64,000 nt of DNA from an uncultured Pseudomonas sp. (GCF_913774235.1 NZ_CAJYDW010000012.1:558001-622000); one strand, 5' to 3'; shown: positions 18,034 through 26,173, counted from the stretch's first letter. The notes: a model not told the origin generated them from the letters alone. Translations and numbers: made by a program.

Positions 18034-19164
18034 TCAACGCAGCGCGGCCAGTGGCAGCCGGACGTGCTTGATGCGTTGGCGGAAGTAGGTGAAGGCCAGG
18101 TGCAGGTCTCCATCAGGCGTCTGCACCAGGCTGGGGTAGGAGTACTCGCGATTGAGTTTCTCGGTGGAGTTGTTGGTCAGGCAGTAGCCATCGCCAGCCT
18201 CGACGTCCAGGCGCCGCCAGCTGTGACCCTCGTCCGTGGAGACAGCCAGGCTCATGGGGCCGCGCGGCACGCCCCAGACAGCGCTGCGCTCACCGTCCTT
18301 CGCTACCGGATCGACGCGGCTGTCGCCGTCGTCGATCTCGTCATAGAGCGAGGCGCGGCGTTCGCTGTAGTCGGCGGCGCTGGTGGGGTTGTAGGCCACC
18401 ACCAGTTCGCCGCTGGCGAGGCGGATAAACTGGATGGAGGAGTTGTTGTTGGGCAGGGCCGTTGGGGTGGGCGCGCTCCAACTGCGACCGCCGTCCTGGG
18501 AGCGGCTAACGTGGATGAAGTCGGCCCAGCGACTGCGGAACAGTGCCAGCAGGCTGCCGTCGCCGAGCGCCTGGATGTTCATGTGCACGCAACCGGTGCT
18601 CTCGGGCACGGCATGCTCGGTCCAGCTGCGGCCCTGATCGCTGGAGATCAGCACGGCGCTGGTGTCATGGCTGCCCACCCACTTCTCGCCGGGGCGGGCG
18701 ATGCAGTGAAAGATCGGCAGCAGCCAGTCGCCGTTGGCCAGCACCACCGGCGGCTGGCGAACGAAGGTGCCGGGGGTGTCGATCAGCGTCTCGATGGCGC
18801 CCCAACTGTGGCCGCCATCGGTGGACAGGCGGCGGCGGACGATGGCGGTGTCCTGGTTGCCGGCTACTTGCGCGGTCCACAGCAGCCACAGCGGACCGCC
18901 CGGCGCCTGGAACAGGATGGGATTCTGCTCGGAGCGGGTCGGGTCGTCCGACAGTTGCACGGGCTCGCTCCAGGTACCGGTCTTCGGATCGCGGCGGCTC
19001 AGCAGGACCGAGATATCGGCCTTGCCTTCCTGGGTGCCGGCGAACCAGGTGCACAGCAGAGTGCCGTCGGGCCGGGCCAGCAGGTTGGCGGCGTGGTTCT
19101 GCGGATAGGGCGTAGGCAGGAAGGCGTCTTGGCGACCGGTGATGGCGATTTCAGTGGTGGACAT
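18034..19164 (-). CDS. Sialidase-like (BNR/Asp-box) protein, cytoplasmic
   Basis: A 376-residue six-bladed-propeller protein of the sialidase superfamily. Four Asp boxes of the SxDxGxxW type are visible (STDGGHSW, SSDQGRSW, SQDGGRSW, STDEGHSW). The Arg-containing FRIP motif of true sialidases is not evident and there is no signal peptide, so the protein should act in the cytoplasm on an imported compound. The start overlaps the transporter gene by 14 nt. Conserved polar segments such as GTFVRQPP, CVHMNIQ and NNNSSIQF could line the active site. It is usually annotated as exo-alpha-sialidase; I regard that activity as unproven, and a different hydrolase, lyase or epimerase role is possible. 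Confidence 0.8.
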   Translation of the reverse strand: MSTTEIAITGRQDAFLPTPYPQNHAANLLARPDGTLLCTWFAGTQEGKADISVLLSRRDPKTGTWSEPVQLSDDPTRSEQNPILFQAPGGPLWLLWTAQVAGNQDTAIVRRRLSTDGGHSWGAIETLIDTPGTFVRQPPVVLANGDWLLPIFHCIARPGEKWVGSHDTSAVLISSDQGRSWTEHAVPESTGCVHMNIQALGDGSLLALFRSRWADFIHVSRSQDGGRSWSAPTPTALPNNNSSIQFIRLASGELVVAYNPTSAADYSERRASLYDEIDDGDSRVDPVAKDGERSAVWGVPRGPMSLAVSTDEGHSWRRLDVEAGDGYCLTNNSTEKLNREYSYPSLVQTPDGDLHLAFTYFRQRIKHVRLPLAALR

Positions 19165-20563
19165 GGGGGACCTCGGCAGGAGCGGCTTTGGCGGCGGGCT
19201 GGGGAAAGAGACGTTCGATGACTACCACGATGGCAGGCGTCGCCAGGGCAACGTACATGTTGTCGATGCCATAGGGATTGCCCAGCAGATACCAGGCGCT
19301 GGTGGTGATGGTCGAGGCCAGCAGGCCCAGGGTCGCGCCGCGGTTGGTAGCGAACAGCGGCAGGTAGATGGCGATCATGGCGATCACCGCGATGGACAGC
19401 CGTAGCGCTCGGGTGAAGAACGACAGGTTGAGGATCTCGGGCACGAAGAAGACGAAGAACAGCGGCACGAAGCCGATGATCAGGGAGATCACCCGGGTGG
19501 CCTTGAATTCACGCTCGGGCGTGGGCTTGCGCAGCGGCACGTAGAAGTCGCGCACCACCAGCGAGGCGATGGCCAGGGCCACGGTGCTGACGCTGACGAA
19601 GATGGAGGCCACCAGGGAAATGGTCACCACCCCGGCCAGTACCGGGTGCATCGATTGCAGGAAGACCGGCAAGGCGTAGAGGCTGCTCATCTCCGGATGC
19701 AGGTACTTGGAGGCGACCCCGATGAAGCCCAGCGCCAGGGAGATGGGGATGCACAGTAGCGAGGCGTGGAAGGTGGAGCGTTGTGCGGCCCGGGCATCCT
19801 TGGTCGAGGAGATCGCCTGGATGATGAACTGGGTGGAGAAGATCGCCCCGACGGTGCCGATGATCCAGGCAACGATCTTGCTGCCGCCGATGGCGCCGTC
19901 CCAGGTGAAGTAATGCTCCGGCATGTGCTGCATGACCGGGGTGAAGCCGCCGGTCATGTGCAGGGCCACGCCCAGGACGATCAGCACGCCCACATACTTG
20001 ACCGAGGTGTGCAGGATGCTGACGTAGGCCACGCTCTTCAGCCCGCCGAAGACGTAGTACAGGGTACTGACGATGGCCGTGATGAAGGCCGCGGTGGGCA
20101 GGTTGATCTTGAGCACCGTAGCGATGGCCGCGGCGCCGCTGACGTAGTTGCCCACGTTCACCAGCAAGAGGGCGTAGATCATGATGATCGACACCATCAG
20201 CTTGGTGGACAGCCCGTATTTCTGGGCGATGAAGCCGGAGATGGTGAATTCGCCGGAGGCGTAGAGCTTGCGCGCCATCAGCAGGCCGAACAGCGGAAAG
20301 CCGATGGCCGCGGCGATCACCGACCAGGAGGCGGCGAAGCCGCTCTCGAAGGCGGCCTGGGCGGTACCCACGGTGGACTTGGCGCCGATGAATTCCGACA
20401 TCATCAGGATGCCCACCACGAAGGCCGGCATGCTGCGCGCGGCGACCATGAATTCGCCGCTGGTGCGGCTGCGCAGGCGGATGCTCAGCCAGGTGGTGAA
20501 GAGGATGTAGACCACCACCATCCCGACGATGATGGCGGTGCTTTGCACGTCGAAGGTTTGCAT
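19151..20563 (-). CDS. Sodium:solute symporter (SSS family)
   Basis: A 470-residue membrane transporter with about 13 hydrophobic helices and the SSS-type early segment (EFMVAARSMPAFVVGILMMS) and sodium-site region GAKSTVGTAQ. It should import the pathway substrate with Na+. The C-terminus is a short cytoplasmic tail ending HVHH. It sits between pdxA2 (61 nt upstream) and the sialidase-like gene (overlapping). The substrate is not readable; the context argues for a carboxylated sugar or a conjugate of one. Confidence 0.9.
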   Translation of the reverse strand: MQTFDVQSTAIIVGMVVVYILFTTWLSIRLRSRTSGEFMVAARSMPAFVVGILMMSEFIGAKSTVGTAQAAFESGFAASWSVIAAAIGFPLFGLLMARKLYASGEFTISGFIAQKYGLSTKLMVSIIMIYALLLVNVGNYVSGAAAIATVLKINLPTAAFITAIVSTLYYVFGGLKSVAYVSILHTSVKYVGVLIVLGVALHMTGGFTPVMQHMPEHYFTWDGAIGGSKIVAWIIGTVGAIFSTQFIIQAISSTKDARAAQRSTFHASLLCIPISLALGFIGVASKYLHPEMSSLYALPVFLQSMHPVLAGVVTISLVASIFVSVSTVALAIASLVVRDFYVPLRKPTPEREFKATRVISLIIGFVPLFFVFFVPEILNLSFFTRALRLSIAVIAMIAIYLPLFATNRGATLGLLASTITTSAWYLLGNPYGIDNMYVALATPAIVVVIERLFPQPAAKAAPAEVPHVHH

Positions 20564-20624
20564 GCGAGTGATTCCTGTTGTTGTTGTTGGATAGCACTGG
20601 CGTTACGGGAGAAGTAGTCGTTCC

Positions 20625-21644
20625 TCAGGCGATGGCGGCCTGGCTGGCGCGGCGTCTACTGGCGAGTTCGGTGGCCTGGCGCAGCGCCTCGATGAGACTG
20701 CGCTCGTCGGCGATGCCTTTGCCGGCGATGTCGAAGGCGGTGCCGTGGTCCACCGAGGTGCGGATCACCGGCAGACCGACGGTGACGTTGACCCCGGCCT
20801 CCAGGCCCATGACCTTGACCGGGCCGTGGCCCTGGTCGTGGTACATGGCCACCACGCAGTCGAAGTCGCCGCGCCCGGCGCGGAAGAACAGGGTGTCGGC
20901 GGGCAGCGGGCCTTCCACGCGCCAGCCGCGGGCGCGCAGCTCGTCGATGGCCGGCTGGATCTTGGTTTCCTCCTCGCCGTAGCCGAACAGGCCGTTCTCG
21001 CCGGCATGTGGGTTGATGCCGCAGACGGCGATCAGCGGGTCCTGGATACCGGCGCGCAGCAGGGTGGCGTGGGCGCGTTCGATGGTGCGCTTGACCAGGC
21101 CTGGCTCGATGCGGGCGATGGCATCGATGATCCCAATGTGGGTGGTGACGTGGATGACCTTGAGGATCGGCGTCATCAGCATCATTGACACCTCTTCAGT
21201 ACCGGTGAGATGCGCCAGCAGCTCGGTGTGACCGGGGAAGATGTGGCCGCCCGCGTGCAGGGCTTCCTTGTTCAGCGGCGCGGTACAGATGGCATCGAGT
21301 TCACCGGCCGAGGTGAGCTGCACGGTGCGTTCGATATAGCGATAGGCGGCGTCGCCAGCCAGGGCGGACAGCTTGCCGTAGGGCAGGTCGGCCGGGATCA
21401 GCCCGAGGTCGATGCAGTCCACCACCCCGGGCTGGAAGCGTGCCTGATCGGGGCGCTCGATGGCATTGACCTGCAGGCGACCGCCGACGATGCGATTGGC
21501 GTCTTCCAGGCGACCGGCGTCGCCGATGACCAGCGGCCGGCAGCTGTCGTAGACCGCGGCATGGGCCAGGGACTTCATGATGATCTCGGGACCGACGCCG
21601 GTGGCGTCACCCATGGTGATGCCGATGACGGGACGTTCAGACAT
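20625..21644 (-). CDS. pdxA2: PdxA2-type 4-phosphotetronate (erythronate/threonate) dehydrogenase
   Basis: A 339-residue member of the PdxA family. The metal-binding histidines expected from E. coli PdxA are present: His169 (VTTHIG), His213 (NPHAGE) and His269 (YHDQGH); the substrate-binding GHTELLAHLTG segment is intact. Paired with a DUF1537 kinase, PdxA2 enzymes oxidise and decarboxylate 4-phospho-D-threonate or -erythronate to dihydroxyacetone phosphate. That context, rather than vitamin B6 synthesis, fits here. The start overlaps the kinase stop by 8 nt. The exact stereoisomer is unknown. Confidence 0.9.
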   Translation of the reverse strand: MSERPVIGITMGDATGVGPEIIMKSLAHAAVYDSCRPLVIGDAGRLEDANRIVGGRLQVNAIERPDQARFQPGVVDCIDLGLIPADLPYGKLSALAGDAAYRYIERTVQLTSAGELDAICTAPLNKEALHAGGHIFPGHTELLAHLTGTEEVSMMLMTPILKVIHVTTHIGIIDAIARIEPGLVKRTIERAHATLLRAGIQDPLIAVCGINPHAGENGLFGYGEEETKIQPAIDELRARGWRVEGPLPADTLFFRAGRGDFDCVVAMYHDQGHGPVKVMGLEAGVNVTVGLPVIRTSVDHGTAFDIAGKGIADERSLIEALRQATELASRRRASQAAIA

Positions 21645-22890
21645 GATGGGCTTCCTTCTGCAGGGAGGCCGTGGCGGCCGGTGCGGGTAGGTTGGCGCGC
21701 AGCTGGCGCCAGGCGTCGAGGAGGGTGTCGGGTTGGCCAAAGCCGCCGGCCTTGGTGACGACTTTCAAGGTGCGGTCACGCCAGCGGGTGCTGGCCAGGG
21801 CCACCCCGGGAGCGAGGGCGCCGTGCAGGTCCAGCGCGGTGATGCCGGCCCGGGCGAGCAGGGCGCGAGCGGTCTCGCCACCGGTGGCCATGAGGGCGGT
21901 GGCCTCCTGCAGGGCGGGCTGCAGCAGCTCGGCCAGGGCCTGGCTCAAGGCCACGGCTTGACGCGGATCTCGCGCCTGCTGATCGAGACTGACCAGGACG
22001 TCCTCGCCGCGGGCCAGGCGCTGGGCCAGGGCCGTGGCCAGCGCGGTACGCTCGGCGGAGCGCTGCGACTCCAGCAGCCAGGCGGGTGCCAGGCGTTGCC
22101 AGTGTTGCGGGCTACCGGCCGCCAGGTACTCGGCCTGGGTCTGGGAATGGCGCGACATGCTGCCGACCACCGTCAGCACCGGACCGTCGCTCCGCGGGTG
22201 AGGTAGGGCGGTACCCACCAGGCCCAGGGCAACCGGCAGCGCTTCGGCGAGACCCGCCGAGCCGACCCAGAACACTTTTTGCGCGAACGGCGCCGAGGCC
22301 CGGGCCAGCGCCTCAAGGTCCGTTTGGCGCTCGGCATCGCAGACCAGCGCGGGCAGACCGCTGTCCAGGGCGCGGCGGAGGGCGGCGGCCAGGGCCACCG
22401 GCTGACGCAGGGTGGCGAGGTCCAGCCGGGCGCAGCTGATACCCTGATCGGTGAGTTGAGCGACCAGGTCGGCACTGCCGGTCAGGCCCTCGTTGCGCCA
22501 GACATCGGTCTGGTCGACCGGTACGCCGTCCAGGTATTGGATGCCTCCGCGGGTAACGCGGCCCAGGGCCGGATAGGCCGGTGCCACCAGGGCCAGGCCG
22601 CGCGGGGCGAGCGCAGCCACCTCGGCGGCGACATTGCCGCGCAGGGTGGAATCGATCTTCTTGTAGAGCGCGGCGCCAGCCAACGTCGGATGCTCGAGCA
22701 GTGCGGCGTGGCGCGCGGCCGCCGCACGTGCCTTCAGTCGACGGCTGTCCAGATCCAGTGCCGTCACCGGTGCCAGGGCGTCCAGGGTACTAGCGTCGAG
22801 CAGCACCCGGGTCGCCTGGGTCTTGGCGAAGCCCAGGGCGCAGTCGGCGGCGCCGCTGAGATCGTCGGCCAGGATCAGCAGGCGGGTCAT
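21637..22890 (-). CDS. Four-carbon acid sugar kinase (DUF1537 family)
   Basis: A 417-residue kinase with both family domains: the N-terminal substrate domain starting with LILADDLSGAADCA (Asp8-Asp9) and containing KKIDSTLRGN, and the C-terminal nucleotide-binding domain with VVGSMSRHSQTQ, TGGETARALL and the KAGGFGQPD motif. Characterised members phosphorylate D-threonate, L-threonate, D-erythronate or 3-oxo-tetronate at O4. Its neighbour PdxA2 favours D-threonate or D-erythronate. It overlaps the dehydrogenase stop by 4 nt (ATGA). Confidence 0.9.
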   Translation of the reverse strand: MTRLLILADDLSGAADCALGFAKTQATRVLLDASTLDALAPVTALDLDSRRLKARAAAARHAALLEHPTLAGAALYKKIDSTLRGNVAAEVAALAPRGLALVAPAYPALGRVTRGGIQYLDGVPVDQTDVWRNEGLTGSADLVAQLTDQGISCARLDLATLRQPVALAAALRRALDSGLPALVCDAERQTDLEALARASAPFAQKVFWVGSAGLAEALPVALGLVGTALPHPRSDGPVLTVVGSMSRHSQTQAEYLAAGSPQHWQRLAPAWLLESQRSAERTALATALAQRLARGEDVLVSLDQQARDPRQAVALSQALAELLQPALQEATALMATGGETARALLARAGITALDLHGALAPGVALASTRWRDRTLKVVTKAGGFGQPDTLLDAWRQLRANLPAPAATASLQKEAHHV

Positions 22891-24053
22891 GGCAGCAACC
22901 GCCGGTACAGCGCCTGGATGTCGTCCAGGCTCAGCGGCTTGGGATTGTTGACCATCAGCCGGGTGACCTTGGAGGCCGCCACCGCCATCTCTGGCAGGTG
23001 CTCCTCACGCACGCCGAAGGCGGCCAGGTCCTGGGGGATTTCCAGGGTGGCGGTCCAGGCGGCGATCTGCTCGATCAGCTTGTGTGCGGCGGCCTCATTG
23101 CTGTCTTCCTCGCGGGCCAGGCCGCAGACCACGGCGGCGCGCTTCAGGCGCGGTGCGCAGCTGTCCAGGTTGAAGGCCATGACGTGGGGCAGCAGCATGG
23201 CGTTGGCCACCCCGTGGGTGACATGGAACTTGCCGCCGAGTGGATAGGCGAGGGCATGGACCGCGGCCGTACCCGCCGCGGTCAGGGCCACGCCGCCGTA
23301 GGTGGAGCCGAGCAGCATGTCACTGCGGGCGCGCACCGAGTCCGGCTGCTGGTAGGCCTCTACGATGCTGCCGGCAATCAGGCGCATGGACTCCAGGGCG
23401 AAGGTATCGCTGACCGGGTTGGCCTTGTTGGAGATGAAGGACTCCAGCGAATGGGTGAAGGCGTCCATCCCGGTAGCCGCGGTGATGGCCTTGGGCAGGC
23501 TCAGGGTCAACAGCGGATCGAGCAGTACCAGGGCCGGCAGCAGGTGGCGGCTGACCACGCCTACCTTCAGCTCTTCGTCGGGCAGGGTGACGATGGCATT
23601 GGGCGTGACTTCCGAGCCGGTGCCGGCGGTGGTCGGTACCAGCACGGTGGGCAGTCCGGCGCGAGCGACCTGGTCGATGCCGAGCATGGATCTGAGCGAC
23701 TGCTCGTTAGTGAGCATGACCGCGAACAGCTTGGCGGCGTCCAGCACAGAGCCGCCGCCGATGGCGAGCAGGGCGTCGGGCTGGCGCGGCGCGACCTGCT
23801 CGCGGAAGACCTGCTCGATGTTCTCCAGGGTGGGTTCGATCTCGACGTTGTCGATCACGGCCACTTCGATATCGCGGGCGGCCAGTTGCGTCTTGACCCG
23901 CTCGGTCACGCCCAGCCCATGCATGGCGTTCTGGGTGACCAGCACCACGCGGCGTAGCGGGACGTCGAGGAGGGCGAGCTTGTCGCCGAGCTGATCGAGG
24001 GCGCCGGCGCCATGGACCAGGTGTTTGACGGTCTGGAAATGATAGAGGGACAT
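22887..24053 (-). CDS. Iron-containing alcohol dehydrogenase
   Basis: A 388-residue group III dehydrogenase. GGGSVLDAAK is the NAD-binding turn and PTTAGTGSEVT the conserved loop; metal ligands are expected in DAFTHS and in HALAYPLGG..HGVANA. Full length. It lies 12 nt after the aldolase gene and overlaps the kinase by 4 nt. In this operon it may reduce or oxidise the aldehyde released by the aldolase, for example interconverting a C4 or C3 aldehyde and alcohol. Substrate is inferred, not seen. Confidence 0.92.
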   Translation of the reverse strand: MSLYHFQTVKHLVHGAGALDQLGDKLALLDVPLRRVVLVTQNAMHGLGVTERVKTQLAARDIEVAVIDNVEIEPTLENIEQVFREQVAPRQPDALLAIGGGSVLDAAKLFAVMLTNEQSLRSMLGIDQVARAGLPTVLVPTTAGTGSEVTPNAIVTLPDEELKVGVVSRHLLPALVLLDPLLTLSLPKAITAATGMDAFTHSLESFISNKANPVSDTFALESMRLIAGSIVEAYQQPDSVRARSDMLLGSTYGGVALTAAGTAAVHALAYPLGGKFHVTHGVANAMLLPHVMAFNLDSCAPRLKRAAVVCGLAREEDSNEAAAHKLIEQIAAWTATLEIPQDLAAFGVREEHLPEMAVAASKVTRLMVNNPKPLSLDDIQALYRRLLP

Positions 24054-24065
24054 GAGCGCTCCGGA

Positions 24066-24947
24066 TCAGTCGCGGTAGATGGCCAGCAGGCCTTCGAGCT
24101 TGTGCACCGTGGCTTCATCCAGCGGCGCGACCGGGGCCCGGCAGGGGCCGACCGGGACGTTGAGCAGGTCGGCGGCCTTCTTCAGTACCGACGGCATGGT
24201 CCCCAGAGCGAAGGCATCGCGCAGCGGCCGCAGCTTTTCCTGGGCGGCGCGGGCGGTAGCGTAGTCGCCGGCCTGGAAGGCGTTCCAGATGGTCATGACG
24301 ACCTGGGGCACGGCATTGGCCGTGGCCGCCACGGCGCCATCGCCGCCGGCCAGCAGGTTCCAGTAGATGAGGGAGTCGGTGCCGGCGAAGACGGCGAAGT
24401 CGTCGCTGCGGTACTTCAGCATCTGCACCAGGGCGTCGAAATTGCCGGCGCTGTCCTTGATGCCCTTGATCTGCGGATGCTGGCTCAGGGTGGCCACGGC
24501 GCCAATGCCGATGGACATGCCGGTCTTGGCCGGAATGTTGTAGAGCATCAGCGGCAGCGAAGAGGCATCGCCGATGGCTTCGTAATGCGTGATCAGCTCT
24601 TTCTGGCTGACGGCATTGAAGTAGGGCGTGATGACCGATAGGGCATCGACGCCGCGATCTGCCATCTTTTTGTTCAGTTCAATCACTTCGTGAGTGGCGA
24701 AGGCACCGGTACCGGCCACCACGGGGACGCGGCCGCCTGCGGCGTCCACCGTTAGCTCGGCGATACGCAGCTTCTCGGCTTCAGAGAGGGCGAAGAATTC
24801 GCCGTTGGTGCCCAGTACGAACAGGCCGTGGACGCCAGCGCCGATCAGGTTTTCGATCAAACCGCGCAAGGCGTCTTCATCGACACGCTGCTGGGCGTCG
24901 AACGGGGTGACGAGGGCGGGAACGATGCCGCGGAATTTCATGGTCAT
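24066..24947 (-). CDS. DHDPS/N-acetylneuraminate lyase family aldolase, first gene of catabolic operon
   Basis: A 293-residue TIM-barrel class I aldolase. Schiff-base Lys164 (KGIKDSAGN) and catalytic Tyr136 (LYNIPAKTG) are present; the carboxylate-binding turn is GTNGE (46-50). The Arg that true dihydrodipicolinate synthases carry two residues after the YNxP motif is replaced (KTG here), so lysine biosynthesis is unlikely. A 2-keto-3-deoxy acid or related alpha-keto acid is the expected substrate, releasing pyruvate. The start at 24947 has AAGG 5 nt upstream; Met at 24941 is an alternative. Palindromic operator candidates lie 14-57 nt upstream. Confidence 0.9.
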   Translation of the reverse strand: MTMKFRGIVPALVTPFDAQQRVDEDALRGLIENLIGAGVHGLFVLGTNGEFFALSEAEKLRIAELTVDAAGGRVPVVAGTGAFATHEVIELNKKMADRGVDALSVITPYFNAVSQKELITHYEAIGDASSLPLMLYNIPAKTGMSIGIGAVATLSQHPQIKGIKDSAGNFDALVQMLKYRSDDFAVFAGTDSLIYWNLLAGGDGAVAATANAVPQVVMTIWNAFQAGDYATARAAQEKLRPLRDAFALGTMPSVLKKAADLLNVPVGPCRAPVAPLDEATVHKLEGLLAIYRD

Positions 24948-24960
24948 GCCTACCTTGTGA

Positions 24961-25004
24961 TTGTTCTGATCACAATAAAGCACGTTTTGATCTAATCGAT
25001 CAAT
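24961..25004 (-). promoter_or_regulatory. Two operator-like palindromes before the acid-sugar operon
   Basis: ATTGT-N7-ACAAT (24961-24977) and a perfect TTGATC-N5-GATCAA (24988-25004) lie just upstream of the first operon gene, in the position expected for a repressor such as the operon's own DeoR protein. GATC occurs in both. The assignment to DeoR is inference. Confidence 0.5.
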
Positions 25005-25098
25005 ACTCCTTGGGAAGATTTGCGGCAGTGAGCGACCAGTTGCCAGGCGAGGGCCTCCGCCGCTCCGCGGCGATCAGTCAGCGCGGGCCCAGGAACGG

Positions 25099-25245
25099 CT
25101 AAGCACAGGGCACTCCTCGGGGTTGGCTCGGGCCGCCAGCGAAGACCGGCTGGTCGAAGGGGGAGCGCACTCCGGGGATGGCAGCCATCTCCTTGAGCAA
25201 CCTGACAAAATTGTCATGCTGGAGTACCAGTTCCTGACCGATCGA
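25099..25245 (-). pseudogene. Possible decayed 3' end of a gene
   Basis: A 48-codon open stretch between two stops, without a usable start. It reads like protein: SIGQELVLQHDNFVRLLKEM, then a Pro/Gly-rich end with IPGVRSPFDQPVF. No family is recognised. It lies between the operon's control region and the HbpS-like gene, and a palindrome falls inside it, so it may be relic coding sequence later used as regulatory DNA. Confidence 0.25.
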
Positions 25246-25250
25246 TCAGG
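25203..25250 (+). promoter_or_regulatory. Two palindromes upstream of the HbpS-like gene
   Basis: TGACAA-N2-TTGTCA (25203-25216) and CCTGAcCGATCGaTCAGG (25233-25250, one mismatched pair) stand 37-84 nt before the start codon. They look like operators for a dimeric regulator. The CGATCGATC core resembles, but is not identical to, the GATC palindrome of the neighbouring operon. Confidence 0.4.
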
Positions 25251-25286
25251 ATAGTTTGGCGAGGTCATTTCCCCGGACCTCGAATC

Positions 25287-25763
25287 ATGTCGCGCTTTCT
25301 TTCTGCTCATGCCGCTGCGCTGCTGGCCGCCACCCTGCTCGGTCAGGCGCAGGCGGCCCTGCCGCAGCACCCTGATCTCGACCTCGCCGCCGCTCAGCGG
25401 CTGGCGCAAGCCGCGCCCTGCAGCGCGGCCCTCGCGGTGCTCGACCGCAGCGGCCAGACGATCCTGCTGCAACGCGATACCCGCGTCGGGCCGCACAACG
25501 CCGAGGCCGCGCGGCGCAAGGCCTTCACCGCGCTGTCCACCCGTACCCCCTCGCAGGCGCTGGCCGAGCGTGCCCGGCAGAACCCGGACGCGGCCAATCT
25601 CACCACGTTGCCCGAATTGCTGCTGCTGGGCGGTGGCATCCCGCTATACGAGGGCGACCAACTGGTCGGCGCCCTGGGCATCGCCGGGGCCGGCGGGGGC
25701 GGGGCGGACGAGCGCTGTGCGCTGGCGGCCGCTGAACACCTCAATCTCACCTCCCATCCTTGA
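25287..25763 (+). CDS. Exported GlcG/HbpS-like heme-binding family protein
   Basis: A 158-residue protein with a signal peptide (MSRFLSAHAAALLAATLLGQAQA) followed by the GlcG/HbpS fold. Visible family features are the NAEAARRKAFTAL helix, the LPELLLLGGGIPLYEGDQLVGALGIAGA strand-turn region, and a C-terminal ADERCALAA helix. HbpS homologues bind heme or are accessory redox sensors; others have no known ligand. It is 11 nt upstream of the hydroxyisourate hydrolase and probably co-transcribed with it, so both products act in the periplasm. Confidence 0.82.
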   Translation: MSRFLSAHAAALLAATLLGQAQAALPQHPDLDLAAAQRLAQAAPCSAALAVLDRSGQTILLQRDTRVGPHNAEAARRKAFTALSTRTPSQALAERARQNPDAANLTTLPELLLLGGGIPLYEGDQLVGALGIAGAGGGGADERCALAAAEHLNLTSHP

Positions 25764-25774
25764 AGGAGATCTCC

Positions 25775-26173
25775 ATGAAGACGTTCGTTCTGTTGTCCGG
25801 CCTGGCCCTGTCCGGCTTTGCGGTCGCCGCACCCAATCCCCTGAGTGTCCATGTGCTCAACCTGGAAGATGGCAAGCCGTCGGCCGGGGTGCATGTGACC
25901 CTGGAACGTCAGGTGGGGCAGGGCTGGCAACCGCTGGCGGAAGAGGTCACCAATGAGCAGGGCCGGGTGCCGGCACTGTTTCCCAAGGAAAAGACCTTCG
26001 AGAAGGGGGAATACCGCGTGGTCTTCAAGACCGGTGATTACTATCGCCAGCAGGGCCGCAGCGCCTTCTTCCCCGAGATCCCCGTGGTGTTCGACGTCAC
26101 CCAGCCGGAGCAGCACTATCATATCCCGCTGTTGCTCAGCCCCTACGGCTTCAGCACCTACCGCGGTTCCTAG
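25775..26173 (+). CDS. 5-hydroxyisourate hydrolase, periplasmic
   Basis: A 132-residue transthyretin-like protein that hydrolyses 5-hydroxyisourate from urate oxidation. Unlike cytosolic HIUases, it has a signal peptide (MKTFVLLSGLALSGFAVAA). Catalytic residues are in place: His26 (LSVHVLN), Arg in NEQGRVPAL, His in HYHIPLL, and the C-terminal YRGS (129-132). The start follows AAGGAGA by 6 nt. No uricase or OHCU decarboxylase is nearby. The partner HbpS-like gene suggests a periplasmic redox or scavenging role, which is inference. Confidence 0.9.
   Translation: MKTFVLLSGLALSGFAVAAPNPLSVHVLNLEDGKPSAGVHVTLERQVGQGWQPLAEEVTNEQGRVPALFPKEKTFEKGEYRVVFKTGDYYRQQGRSAFFPEIPVVFDVTQPEQHYHIPLLLSPYGFSTYRGS

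Noticed and set aside
18034..19164. Classical sialic-acid catabolic operon (nanA-nanK-nanE type)
   Set aside because: No ManNAc kinase or epimerase, and the kinase/PdxA2 pair indicates four-carbon acid sugars.
20625..21644. Vitamin B6 biosynthetic pdxA
   Set aside because: It is embedded in a catabolic operon beside a DUF1537 kinase, which is the PdxA2 context; the distant pdxH is not linked.
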